A stretch of DNA of 64,000 bases from Mermis nigrescens (GCA_036768485.1 JAVLUZ010000142.1:3347848-3411847); one strand, 5' to 3'. Positions 10,823-20,474 are shown, numbered from the stretch's first letter. Numbers and translations: made by a program. Notes: generated by a model not told the origin, from the letters alone.

Positions 10823-13514
10823 CAGATTTTTTTGGGGAGGGGGCGGTCCAAAATTAGTGACCCTATATTTTGGGATTTATTCGCCGGGGCACCAAATAAA
10901 GTGCATTTTCTGACGTTTCCGAAAGTGCACTATCCAATAAGCTCATAAAATTCAAAGTTTTTAGAAGATAATTTATTTTCTCTCAATAAGCTATGAAAAA
11001 TTGTATTTTTTGGCCGCGCAGCGAAAATAATGATTGCGCCGAAAATTTTGAGATTTTTTGGTGAAAAGATGCCAATTTTCATGCAATTCCTAACTTTTTC
11101 AAAATTATTTTTGGGCTAAGGGTAGTGATCGACCGGAGATCCGGCTCCGGCTCCGGCCTCCGGCAAATCCGGCCATTTTTTCCACTCCGGTGCTCCGGCC
11201 GGAGGACATCCTAAAATCGGCCGGAGGCTGGAGAATTTTTTTCGTTTTTTGCATAGTGACCGAACGTACTAATTGCTGACATTATGCTTATTAAATTTAG
11301 TCAGAGCACAATATAATAGCAGAAATGGAAATAACACCAAATAAAGTGTCTATCACCCCAACAATCGTAAAATATTTATTTTTAGGAAAAAAACGAAAAT
11401 GAAAATGAAACAAAAATTGTGAGAATCACTGCAGTAAATTCATCTTTACACTGGAAGTCATAGGGTAGCATAAGATGCAGTCTGGCCTGCTCTGCACATG
11501 CTATACTGATTTTCCAGATAATGTTGCTGTCCATTCTGTACGTCATATTCGCGGTTCACTGAGCATAATATAGTATGTAACGTACCTATGTATATACAGT
11601 CACACACAATCATGCTTCTACATCAAATATTGCCTACTGACGCTTTATTCAGGGCAGGCTAAGGAGACGACAGCTTTTTTCTTAATAAAAGCATTGAATA
11701 AAATTTTGTTGAATGTAGTCTATTTTACCAGTTGCAGAACTAGAATTTTCCTAACGGGGGCGATATCCCTACTTTTCCAAAAATAGGTCCAAAAATTTGC
11801 CCTCAAAGCGCGACATAGCGTTTTTTCAGTGTTTTACATTGTACACTTTCACATAAAATCACTTTTGACGCAATATTTTTCCTGAAAATTTTAAAATTGT
11901 AGACAATTTTAGATGAAAAAAATCATTAAATTTCTTTGGCTTCAACAAAAACCTGACGCGAAGCGCCGGAAAATTTGTGAAATTAAAGCGGATAGATATC
12001 AAGAAACATGATTTATTGCTTGATGCGAATTTTAGACCTTTCTAGCAGTTTCTATCTCCCCGAAAATCTTTGTACATGTACAAAGACGACCCCAAAATGT
12101 CTTTGTACATCGGGAAAAATCTTTGCCGAACATAGAAAAACCGTGCTTGTAGGTCGCCAAAAAAGTAAATAAATGTCATTAATATGTATCATCCGGCGGG
12201 GAAAAATTTGAGAAATTATGCGGTCACTGACGGCCAGAAATGATTGCAAATTGCATATCCATTCTTTAGGATTTTCCTAAGGGGGGCGGTATCCCAACTT
12301 TTCCTAAAACAGTCAAAAATAGGTACAAAAATTTGCCCTTAACGCGTAGAAATAGCGTTTTTTCGGTGTTCTTCATTGTGTACTTTTACATAAAATCACT
12401 TTTTAATTCAATATTTTTTCTAAAAATTTCGAAATTTTCGACAATTTTTTGCGAAAAAATTATTAACTTTCTTTGACTTTATAAAAGCCTGGCGCGGAAA
12501 AAAATTGAAACGCCGGAAAACTTGTGAAATCAAGGCGGATAGACGTCTAGAAGCAGTCAGTGTTTTTTGTACAAGGTCCGTTTGTACATGTACAAAGATC
12601 GTCCCCAAAAGTCTTTGAACATTTTGCACACACAAATTTTTAGGTACTATTATATGGTACAGTAGCAATTTTAGTGTGGTAAAAACAGAGTTTTGCGAAT
12701 TTCGGTAGTGTGTTTTAGGTAATTTCTGGGTCTCTTAGGGCAAAAATCACTAAGAATCGTAAAATGGCGCGAAGCGCCAAAAAATTTGACATTTTTCCTT
12801 CTGAAATGCAATTTCTGCCATTATAAAGATATAATTACAGACCTTTTTTGCAATTTCTGTCTACCCGAAAATCTTTGTACATGCAAAAAGATGGTCCCAA
12901 AAATCTTTGTACATCGGGAAAAATTTTTGCCGAATACGAGAAAAATTGTGTCTAGAAGCATGATTTACTGCTTGATCTCTTGTATTTATAGCATTTGATA
13001 CGAAACATCGAAATTTTTAATCGAAAATAGAAGAAAACTATGCAAAAATAGCTGTTTCTGCTGTAAAAATTGTTTTGAAACCTACATGAACAGATAATGG
13101 CTTCCAGGTCGCCAAGAAAGTAATTAAATCTCATTAGTAGGTACATATCATCTGACGCATAGCAGCAGAAAAATTTTGAGAAATCATGGTCACTGATGGC
13201 CAAAAATCATTGCAAATTGCATATCCATTCTTTATCTCGCCAAATATTTTTGGACAAGCTGGGGGGCGGCCACCCCCGCCCTCCCTTAAATCCGCCCCTG
13301 CATTTTTTATCTCGCCAAATATTTTTGGCCAATGGGGGGGGCGGCCGCCCCCCGCCGTCCCCCTTAAATCCGCCCCTGTATTTCATATAACTAACCAGCT
13401 GATATGCAGTTAAGATGCATGTGCACTATGGTCTAGGTCTTGGTCACAAAGATATCCTATCTATCCGCACGTGTAAAATTATATTTCTCCGGCTCCGGCC
13501 CGTGCACGCCCATG
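10823..13514. mobile_element. composite insertion with perfect 8-bp TSD
   Basis: The M1 left arm is interrupted after GTTGTTGC (10815-10822) and resumes with the identical GTTGTTGC at 13515-13522. The ends are CAGATTTTTTTGGGG and, inverted, CATGGGCGTGCACGG; the latter matches family F3. Inside are a CCGGCTCCGG-rich segment beginning TAGTGATCGACCGGAG (11126), a second CCGGCTCCGG block near 13490, and the F5 composite at 11735-13378. It was probably built by several successive insertions. Confidence 0.65.
11735..13378. mobile_element. MITE family F5, tandem/nested composite
   Basis: The phrase ATTTTCCTAA(C/G)GGGGGCG followed by ATTTGCCCT, CGTTTTTTC(A/G)GTGTT and GCGAAGCGCCGG appears twice (from about 11735 and 12268), and the right end CTTAAATCCGCCCCTG appears twice (to 13300 and 13378). 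This is F5 sequence duplicated within itself. It contains the perfect hairpin GGCGCGAAGCGCC at 12766-12778. Stand-alone F5 copies of about 610 bp are at 28870-29487 and 32527-33135. Confidence 0.7.
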
Positions 13515-14017
13515 GTTGTTGCTGTTCCTGTCCCTCATTCTGGGGAATTGTTTTATTGTAGTGGAAATAAAATGCTTCACAAATATGTACGTACCAGAGG
13601 AAAGTAAGGTGCATGCCTATGCTGTCTACATACGTTATTTCTAGCCATTTTTGCCATTTTCTTGCGTTTAAATGTAATTTTGTAGCTGGCTAAATAATGA
13701 TTGTATCAATTATCGGACTACTACAGTAAAACAATTCCCAGAATGAGGACAAGAGCAGCAACAGCTACTCAATATCTATGAAGCAGGACCAGAGCTTACG
13801 CTGGCTGATCAAAATGCGTTATTAGGTGACTGGGCAGCTATTGAAGCTGCTACCCATGCAGCACAAAAACATTCCCTAGCGAGGAAGCAGATCTACCAGA
13901 CCATCCCAAATGAAAGTACCTTCTAAAACCATCTACTACATGTCAAAATGCGAGCGAAGCACCAGCTTCCCATATCAATATGCATTCAACTTGACTGCAT
14001 AAAATATCACATTTGTT

Positions 14018-14196
14018 TAGATGAGTTTCTAAAGGGGCGTACGTGGGCGCGATCCGCCTGTACGTCTCAGCCATTACTACGCTATGCTGATAAACGTTCT
14101 TTCGTTCCTTTGACATCTTTTATTATTTCCTTTTTCATGTAATTTCTATTGCATTTTCTACGGCAGTAATTGCTAATAAAATATTATTATTATTAT
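14018..14196 (+). mobile_element. LINE 3' end with (ATT)n tail
   Basis: An insertion in the M1 right arm, absent from the left arm. It ends GCTAATAAAATATTATT followed by an ATT microsatellite, the kind of 3' tail seen in CR1-like LINEs, and is 5'-truncated. Comparison with the other arm shows about 12 bp of target sequence missing at the junction, so it carries no clean TSD. Non-coding here. Confidence 0.5.
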
Positions 14197-15170
14197 TATT
14201 ACCTGCAGTCCAGGTCGCTGGTTTTTGACAGCATATAATTTTACATTGTGTGCTATATTAACAGCAGTCCAGGCAGCTGGTTTTTGACTGCATATAATTT
14301 TACGTTGTGTGCTTTATTACCTGCAGTCTAGGCCGCTCGTTTTTGACTGCATATAATTACTGCCATCGATAATAAGTAGGTATATAAAATTAAATAATCC
14401 AGTGCTAAGCGCCGGAAAATCTTGACATTTTACCTCTCTAAAACACCTTTTTGCATTACAAAAATTTTCTACAAATGTCAACCAAGCCCTAAAACTTTTT
14501 CTATTTCGAAAAAATTTGGTTGACAAATAGACCAAAAAGTGGAAAAAACGGTGCTCCGCCGCACTGCACCAGGTATGGAAAAAACCCAGATTTGAAAATT
14601 TCGAATTTTGGGTTTTTGGGTATTTTTGGGGTTTTTTGTGGGTTTTTTCGAGTTTTTTTTGGGTTTTTTTGGGTTTTTTAAGGGTTTTTTATGGGTTTTT
14701 TTTAAATTCTAGCTCGAGCTATAGATAGTAGCTGAGAATACTTCAACAGCTTCAAGACACAAAACAAAACAAGTAAACAACAACTTTATTCAGCTAATAC
14801 ACAAAATTCAACAACAAAATTGGTCATTCACAAGCACAATCCAAGCTGTGTGAACAGAATGAAAAATTGGGCAGAGCAATTTTTAAATGCATATTGAAAT
14901 TTCTTCATAAATTCTGCTCTGCTTCAAAAAAAAACAAAAAAATTTGCCATATTAGTAGAAAAATCCATGCCACATTGCCTTTATTGGGCGGCTTTTCTCA
15001 TTTGAAAAGTACATACTGTAGGAGAAAAACAGCAACAGGAAGGAGGAGAGGATGAGAATGGATGAACACTCAACCCCGTGCATCGCAAGCAATTGTAAAA
15101 GGAACAACCAAGAACAGTCATTCTTCAGATAGCATTAGTATCATTCTTCAGAATCTTGATCACAAGTTCG

Positions 15171-15345
15171 CTATGGCGCAGTGTGCGCACGTGAGTTTAC
15201 CAACACGAAAGTACGGGGTTCGAAACCCACGGATGTGAAGCTTTTTAAGAATTTTAAATCTTGCAAATATTGGCCCCTAATGCACGCGTTATTGGCCAAT
15301 ATTGTGCCTAACGAAAAATTCGGGGCCAACATTGGCCAATAATCA
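15171..15345 (+). mobile_element. tRNA-headed SINE
   Basis: The head has an A-box-like segment (GCTATGGCGCAGTGTGCGC) and a B box (GGGGTTCGAAACCC, about 15213-15226) at tRNA-like spacing, so internal Pol III promotion is plausible. The body contains paired ATTGGCCAAT words. It has no 3' acceptor-stem partner, so it is a SINE rather than a tRNA gene. The 3' border with LINE-A is not sharp. Confidence 0.55.
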
Positions 15346-15557
15346 GTCCCACCATGATACAAAAAACATTGACAATACACAGTATTTAATTCCATTACAA
15401 ATAAATTCTTAACCGAAGTAAAAGATTTAGGTATTCTTTTGAACGAATATATGGATTTTTTCGCCGCACATTGCAAATATAGTTAAAAGTGCATATTTTA
15501 GGATGTCATTGATTTTTCGAGCATTTAAGGCTAACGATGCTGAACTGCTAGTTATGG
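15346..15557 (+). pseudogene. LINE-A reverse transcriptase C-terminal region, part 1
   Basis: Plus-strand remnant of a CR1/L2-type ORF2. From about 15400 the frame reads TEVKDLGILLNEYMDF, then after a 1-nt slip in the T-run near 15456 continues SPHIANIVKSAYFRMSLIFR and on to LLVMAYK. This is the block after the RT core (the V.DLG...D motif). It is broken by the F1 MITE at 15566 and continues at 15843. Truncated at the 5' side, frameshifted, non-functional. Confidence 0.75.
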
Positions 15558-15565
15558 CTTATAAA

Positions 15566-15834
15566 CACACCTGGGCGTGGGGGGTTTTGGGGGGTATGCA
15601 CCCCCCCAGAAACCAAAATACCCCCCAGAAATCAAAATACCCCCCCAGAATTCAATTTTTGAAAATTTTTTTCGTCTTTTTCGCAATGTTTTGATGCCAA
15701 TGGATAGTGCTTGATGAGAAACGTCGAAAAATGGTGTTTTTATCGCCATACCACCATTTTTAAGGCCATTTTTTTGACCTTCAAAAAAATCTTGCACCCC
15801 CCCCCCCCTAGAATTTTCTTGCTGCCCACGTATG
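15566..15834 (+). mobile_element. MITE family F1 inside LINE-A, with TSD
   Basis: A 269-bp reference copy of F1: CACACCTGGGCGTGG... to ...CTGCCCACGTATG, flanked by perfect CTTATAAA at 15558-15565 and 15835-15842. If the element and one TSD copy are ignored, the LINE-A reading frame runs straight through (MAYK then AYIRPL). Interior landmarks are three CCCCCCAGAA blocks, GCCAATGGATAGTGCTTGATG and CTTGCACCCC. Non-coding and non-autonomous. Confidence 0.9.
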
Positions 15835-15842
15835 CTTATAAA

Positions 15843-15947
15843 GCGTATATCCGGCCTTTACTAGAATATTGCACGGTTATTTGGTCACCACACAAAAAGC
15901 AAGACGTGAAAAGTATTGAGAGAGTTCAAAGATACTTTACTAGAAGG
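15843..15947 (+). pseudogene. LINE-A reverse transcriptase, part 2
   Basis: Continues LINE-A after the MITE: AYIRPLLEYCTVIWSPHKKQ, then SIERVQRYFTRR. The R/Y-rich block RPLLEYC..W and the VQR.FTRR motif are characteristic of the C-terminal part of CR1/Jockey-type ORF2 proteins. It stops at FTRR because LINE-B is inserted there; the next residues appear at about 19681. Confidence 0.8.
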
Positions 15948-16207
15948 GTCAATACAATACAATACAATACAAATATTTTATTTTCGTCGCACAAAAAAAG
16001 AACACAATAAGAAAAGAAACATTAATATACAATGAAATACAATTATAAATAAACATTCGACATGAATCATCATACAAAATCACATATTCTAAAAGCAAGA
16101 AATTATTAATTAAAGTACATTTATACGAGATTAGTGCAAAAGACGAAGGTAGGCGCGCAGGCTAAATAAATTATGCACTTAGAACACGCCCCCTAGCAAA
16201 TACCCCG

Positions 16208-18943
16208 TTAGATCAACTTTTTCAACTTTACACGGAGGGAAGCAACACTAGGAGATCTTACAACAGCTTCAGGGAGAGAATTCCATACGTGAATCCACCT
16301 ATTGGATAAATCATACCCACGAACATCAAGCCGAAAAGGAGTGCATTCACATTTCATTGAATTTTGAGCACGCGTGCTGTTTTCACAAAAAGTAAAAAAG
16401 TCGGCTTGCTGCAAAACGCATCTACCACTCAATATCTGATACATCATACACAGATCACTACGCAATCTGCGAATCTCCAGGCTATCCAATTCTAAGGAAC
16501 TGAGTCTTTCAGCATAAGAAAGTCCCCGAAATCCAATAATTTTACGTGTAAATTTCCTTTGAACATTTTCGATCATTGAAACATGGGTCTTACGGTATGG
16601 ATTCCAAACAGTGCTACAATACTCAAGAAGCGGTCTGACGTAAACAGTAAAAGCCCTAGACATATTTAGTTTATTTTTAGAAGCAAATGATTTCGATATT
16701 AGCATAGCCCTAGCATAAGCTCTACGCGTTATATCATTATAGTGGAAATTAAAATCAAGTTTACTTGATACGTAAACACCCAAATCCTTTACAGAATTTA
16801 CACTCTGTTCTACAGTCAGGTCAGAAATTCTATAAGAATGCTTGGGATTTCCAAAACCTAGATATAACGCGTAGCATTTTTCAGTAGCAATTTTTAACTG
16901 CCAATCCTTGGACCAGACTACGAGTTTAGCGATATCATCTTGAAGTTGGGTGTGATTGCTAGATAAATTATAAAGCTTGACGTCATCGGCAAAAAGGCAA
17001 ACTTTGCTATTTAAGCGGTCGCTAATGTCATTTATGAATAAAACAAAAAGAATCGGGCCAAGTATACTGCCCTGAGGAACACCGCTAGTGACAGATTTTT
17101 TGCTCGAAAACTGACCGTTAATAACAACCCTTTGAGTCCTATCGCTCAAAAAACAAGTTAACCAACTCAATAAATCTCCAGAAAATCCAAAAGTTTCCAG
17201 TTTATAAATTAATTTACGGTGAACTACAGTGTCGAAAGCTTTAGAAAAATCAATGTAGATAACATCAACAGTGTTTTTTTCATCAATTAATTTAGTCCAT
17301 TCATTTTTGCACTTTAGTAATTGCAATTCACACGATTTACCCTTTTGGAAACCAAACTGACCGGAGGAGATCAAATTATTCTCACGTAAATGTGCTTGCA
17401 TCGTACTGTTAATTATAGATTCCATGATCTTACACGTAATACAACATAACGATATCGGCCTGTAATTTTTAGCATCACTCCGGTCGCCCTTTTTATACAC
17501 AGGAACAACATTAGCGGTGCGCCACAGTGCAGGAATACAATGGGTTTTGAAAGATATTTCAAAAATAGTGGTTAAGGGCTGGGTAAGTACAAAAGCAAGT
17601 TTTTTCACAAAAAATGCGCAAAGTCCGTCAGGGCCAATCGATAATGATGGTTTAATTTTCCGTATAGCAGAAAAAACGACATCATCAGAAAAACGAATGT
17701 TTGATAACTTTGGCTGTGCACAAGCATTAATAAGACCAAAATTCGTTTGCGTAGGAACACTAAAGACTGAAGCAAAAAGTGTGCTAAAAACGTTTGCCTT
17801 ATCTTTGTCAGTAGAAGCAATCACACGATCGCCATCAGTTAAAATTGGAATAGTTCTTTCACCACTAATACGAGAATTAACAAAATTATAAAAAGAATTC
17901 AAATTTCCAGATTTAATAAGTTTATCCTCTTTGGAAGAGTGAAATTTATAGATTTCGGCCTTTAATAACTTTGCACAGTTATTATAAACAGCTTTAGATT
18001 CAGGCGTTTTTCTCTGTTTATAAACATGCCACAGCCTCAGTTTTTTAGCAACCAGCTTTCTTATGTTCATTGGGTATCTTTTCACAGTTGCAGGTTTAGC
18101 TTCAATTTTTGGAACATGCTGGGAAATTAAAGGATTTATAACAGACAAAAATTTGTTGTAGAAATCATCACAAGTAACGCAATCCGAAAAAATGTCAGGC
18201 CACGAAATTGCGGACAAAAATAATTCAATCTGATCATAATTTGCTCTGCGAAAATTAAGTTTAGCTGAACTTTTTTCTTCCAAGATAGAACATTTAAGAG
18301 AAAAAGTAACAACCGAGTGATCACTAGTAGAAAAAGGTGGGTTGACTTCAACGTTTTCGATAGAATGGGCATCAAAAATAACATCTAAAATATGCATACC
18401 GTGTGTTGGTTCAGAAACTTTTTGACTAAAAGATAGAGAAAGCATACACTCGCAAAAAGATCGGTTAATAGGACTCGAAGGTAAAATAAAACTAGACCAG
18501 TCTACATTAGGAAAATTTAAATCACCTAATATGACAAAAGGATACTGTATCTGAGAGGCCCATTCTATAACACGGCAAAGCATTCTCATGTGGGAGAAAT
18601 CATAATCCGGCGCCCTGTAAAAAAGTAGCACACGAATCTTGGAGCTTACGCCAATGAAATCAACAATAACTATTTCTTCACTGAAAAGATTTTCCGGTAC
18701 TTTCGGCAAGTAGGATTTTAAAGTACTTTTTGAAAGAATAAAAACACCTCCACCTTTTCGATTGATCCTATCGGAACGATACACATTAAAACGGTTTAAA
18801 TTGCAAAGTAAGCCATTAGATACACTAGGAGTTAACCAGGATTCACACACACACACGGTATCGAAATCATTTGCTGTTAAAAATGCATCAAACTCATTTA
18901 GTTTATTTAGTATACTACGTGCATTAAATAAACAACAACGCAA
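16208..18943 (-). CDS. LINE-B ORF2: endonuclease-reverse transcriptase
   Basis: An uninterrupted 911-codon frame. Residues 1-215 form an APE-type endonuclease (FNARS at 6-10, CESWL at 33-37, GGGVF at 64-68, GDLNFPNVDW at 140-149, SDHS at 207-210). The RT domain has NYRPISL at 493-499, IDFSKAFD at 564-571, GVPQGSILGP at 621-630 and the catalytic FADD at 651-654, followed by the LGVYVSSKLDF and RPLLEYCSTVW blocks. The protein nicks target DNA and primes reverse transcription of its own RNA. All expected catalytic motifs are present. The frame as delimited starts at TTG; the first ATG is codon 119, inside the endonuclease domain, so initiation must be non-AUG, coupled to ORF1, or lost. Clade within CR1/L2/Jockey is not resolved. 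Confidence 0.92.
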   Translation of the reverse strand: MRCCLFNARSILNKLNEFDAFLTANDFDTVCVCESWLTPSVSNGLLCNLNRFNVYRSDRINRKGGGVFILSKSTLKSYLPKVPENLFSEEIVIVDFIGVSSKIRVLLFYRAPDYDFSHMRMLCRVIEWASQIQYPFVILGDLNFPNVDWSSFILPSSPINRSFCECMLSLSFSQKVSEPTHGMHILDVIFDAHSIENVEVNPPFSTSDHSVVTFSLKCSILEEKSSAKLNFRRANYDQIELFLSAISWPDIFSDCVTCDDFYNKFLSVINPLISQHVPKIEAKPATVKRYPMNIRKLVAKKLRLWHVYKQRKTPESKAVYNNCAKLLKAEIYKFHSSKEDKLIKSGNLNSFYNFVNSRISGERTIPILTDGDRVIASTDKDKANVFSTLFASVFSVPTQTNFGLINACAQPKLSNIRFSDDVVFSAIRKIKPSLSIGPDGLCAFFVKKLAFVLTQPLTTIFEISFKTHCIPALWRTANVVPVYKKGDRSDAKNYRPISLCCITCKIMESIINSTMQAHLRENNLISSGQFGFQKGKSCELQLLKCKNEWTKLIDEKNTVDVIYIDFSKAFDTVVHRKLIYKLETFGFSGDLLSWLTCFLSDRTQRVVINGQFSSKKSVTSGVPQGSILGPILFVLFINDISDRLNSKVCLFADDVKLYNLSSNHTQLQDDIAKLVVWSKDWQLKIATEKCYALYLGFGNPKHSYRISDLTVEQSVNSVKDLGVYVSSKLDFNFHYNDITRRAYARAMLISKSFASKNKLNMSRAFTVYVRPLLEYCSTVWNPYRKTHVSMIENVQRKFTRKIIGFRGLSYAERLSSLELDSLEIRRLRSDLCMMYQILSGRCVLQQADFFTFCENSTRAQNSMKCECTPFRLDVRGYDLSNRWIHVWNSLPEAVVRSPSVASLRVKLKKLI

Positions 18944-19665
18944 AACTGACTGCCGTCCGCCAGGGGGCCCGCATCCTCAAATTATGCGCCGAATTATTCC
19001 TCCACGACAATCGATGCTCGTTAGCATCAGCGCCGGACGTTCGACGCAACTGACGCTCCTCGTAAGCGTCCTGACGCTCCTGATCGGACAAATCGCGTCA
19101 AAACCAGATTCGCGTAGGATCCCGTCTGTCGCCTGCCACAGGTTTAGGCGACTGGAAAGCTCGCAACCACAAGTTGCGGGCGTGTGCTGAGGAAAATAGT
19201 ATTTTGAGCAAGCGTTCGTATTTTCGATTAGGTATATCGCCCCGACCCAAACGATAGCAATCGGTAATGTCGTCAGGATCAAAATCATGGTCATCCGCCA
19301 AGCGATCGAACTTCGGCTAGATCAAACTTTTTTTGATCAGAAGCGGTGCCGGTTTTTACTTAATTGATGTTAAAACCAACAGCCCTGGTAGAACGTTCTT
19401 GAAGGTCAACGGCTATACGAACCGAGTCCAACACCGATGGGCCACAAACAGGCCCGCCGCGAAAAGGAGGTCCACCTGCGAGCGTAGGACGATGAGGGGC
19501 GGCTGCAGAAATGTTTGATGATTGAGCAAAATCCACAGGCTCAGCGGGCAAAGGGGCAAAGTTCGGCTTCTGCAGCAATCGATAGGAGTTTAAAGCGAGT
19601 GTAGGAACGCTGCGAACGTAGCATTGCGTGCAAGAATAAATGAATGGTTTAGAGGCATCAGACAA
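18924..19665 (-). pseudogene. LINE-B ORF1 relic
   Basis: Minus-strand remains of an ORF1 RNA-binding protein of the kind that precedes ORF2. Recognisable blocks are ERSTRAV near 19390, KKFDLAEVR near 19320, DPDDITDCYRLG near 19260, then LLKILFSSAHARNLWLRA, and after a TGA the segment RDLSDQERQDAYEERQLRR. It is broken by a TAA at 19360-19362, a frame change around 19305-19320 and a TGA at 19098-19100. Past that TGA the frame stays open to a TAA at 18924-18926, which lies inside the start of ORF2, so the two frames overlap by about 20 nt. Confidence 0.7.
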
Positions 19666-19675
19666 GGCGGCGAAT

Positions 19676-20022
19676 TCGAATTCTTAAATTTTCCCGACTT
19701 GAGCTATAGTGAACGATTAGATTTTCTTAAATTAGACTCACTTCAGTTACGTCGAGTCCGTCATGATCTAGCGATGGCCTATAAAATTTACCATGGTCTT
19801 ATAGACATCGATTTTAAAGAGTTGTTCACGGTGTGTAATGGCATCACTCGATCAGTCAACTCGGTAAAGCTAAAAATACCTAAATCTCGTTTAAATTTGA
19901 AAATGTATTGTTTTGCAAATAGACTCCCTCCCTCTTTGGAATAATTTGCCAGAAGAAGTTGTAAATGCCCCGAACTTTCCCTCCTTCAGCAGTCGTTTAG
20001 AGAAAATTAGTTTTACCTTAGA
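19676..20022 (+). pseudogene. LINE-A reverse transcriptase C-terminal end, part 3
   Basis: Continues from FTRR at 15947 with FLNFPDLSYSERLDFLKLDS, then LRRVRHDLAMAYK and SRLNLKMYCFANRLP, parallel to the C-terminus of LINE-B ORF2 (LSYAERL...LDSLEIRRLR). A 4-nt CCCT duplication near 19925 shifts the frame, after which LWNNLPEEVV and FSSRLEKI follow. This last WNNLP motif is typical of the ORF2 C-terminus in these LINEs. Non-functional. Confidence 0.8.
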
Positions 20023-20055
20023 CTATAACAACAACAACAACAACAACAACAACAA
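20023..20055. repeat. (AAC)n microsatellite, LINE-A 3' tail
   Basis: About ten AAC units directly after the LINE-A coding end. LINEs of this kind commonly finish in a short microsatellite. The repeat also abuts an antisense LINE-type 3' end, so two LINE tails meet here. Confidence 0.7.
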
Positions 20056-20240
20056 TTTATTCGCTAAGTCAAAAGAAAATATTAACATACATGGATAGGA
20101 CGAATGAACGAAAATGAAAATACATGAAAGACAAAACAAATTAAGTATGACGAAGCAGGGTAAACGTAAAGGCAATAGGAAAAACTGCTCTTACTTAAGT
20201 AAGTGCAAACCGCCTTTATAGTCCTTGCGCAGGTTTTTGA
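20056..20240 (-). mobile_element. LINE 3' UTR fragment, antisense
   Basis: Starts AATTTATTCGCTAAGTC and resembles the beginning of the LINE-B 3' end read on the plus strand (TTTATTTTCGTCGCAC...AACATTAATATAC). A similar start (TTTATTCGCCAAGTCGACAG) is at 62916-62940. It is a short, 5'-truncated copy with no coding part. Confidence 0.45.
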
Positions 20241-20474
20241 TAATATATTCCATTTAATTGCATTGCATTGACGTCATTTTATTGTATTTACTTTGATTTT
20301 TTTCAATTTGACCATATTTGTATTGTTTCAATTCCGTCTCTGTCGCAATGAACTCTTTCTTTCTTTTCTTTCATAAAAAACCCAAAAACCCAAAAAACCC
20401 AACGGTTTCTTGCACCCAAAAAACCCAAAAAACCCAAGTTCAAAAAACCCAGCCTTGCCAACCCTGCACTGCAC

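Larger units (their letters stand above)
9434..14364. mobile_element. foldback element with array-built arms (M1)
   Basis: Terminal inverted repeats are GGAAGTAATTATATGCAGTC on the left and, reverse-complemented, GGCAGTAATTATATGCAGTC on the right. Flanks are ATCAATAAT (9425-9433) and ATCGATAAT (14365-14373), 8/9 identical. Once the two nested insertions (9491-10515 and 10823-13514) are set aside, the left arm (9434-9490, 10516-10822, 13523-13565) is the inverted copy of the right arm (13728-14017, 14197-14364), about 400 bp each around a loop of about 160 bp. The arm ends are tandem TATATGCAGTC...GACTGCAGGTAAT units. A 9-bp duplication with long inverted repeats is nearer to Mutator-like than hAT, but no transposase is present. 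A sibling is at 37699-39122. Confidence 0.7.
8320..14569. repeat. degenerate tandem array, about 160-200-bp units
   Basis: Five or so units recur at about 8340, 8520, 9060, 9217 and 9418, the last resuming after an insertion at 14374-14569. Shared words are AACATCAATAA, GCGCCGGAAAAT, CATTTTACCTCTCTAAAAC, TTTGCATTACAAAAA, AAGTTCTAGA.CAAGTTG and TGCAGCAG. An internal 25-bp duplication sits at 8411-8460. The last unit is split between 9433 and 14365 by the foldback element. Non-coding; it may be the interior of an older transposon. Confidence 0.55.
15948..19675 (-). mobile_element. LINE-B, CR1/L2/Jockey-type non-LTR retrotransposon
   Basis: A 3.7-kb minus-strand element inserted in LINE-A between the codons for FTRR and FLNFPDL. 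The order on the minus strand is ORF1 relic (19665-18924), ORF2 (18943-16208), a 3' UTR of about 250 bp and a short terminal microsatellite (TGTAT)n at 15951-15966. No obvious TSD was found. A 200-bp 3' fragment of the same element, with only about four differences, lies at 38613-38815, so the family has moved more than once in this locus. Confidence 0.85.
14570..20466. mobile_element. large hAT-like element with perfect TSD
   Basis: Perfect 8-bp repeats CACTGCAC at 14562-14569 and 20467-20474 bound a 5.9-kb unit. Ends read CAGGTATGGAAAAAACC and, inverted, CAGGGTTGGCAAGGC, both followed by runs of GGGTTTTTT. Its own sequence is 14570-15165 and about 20240-20466; the rest is later insertions (SINE, LINE-A, a MITE, LINE-B). 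The same end type bounds the 38367-38895 element. No transposase was recognised in it, so it is non-autonomous as it stands. Confidence 0.8.

Noticed and set aside
15171..15235. tRNA gene on the plus strand
   Set aside because: Internal promoter boxes only; the stems do not close, so it is a SINE head.
17517..17891. 124-codon plus-strand ORF
   Set aside because: Lies antisense inside the intact LINE-B ORF2 and has no motif; it is a shadow frame.
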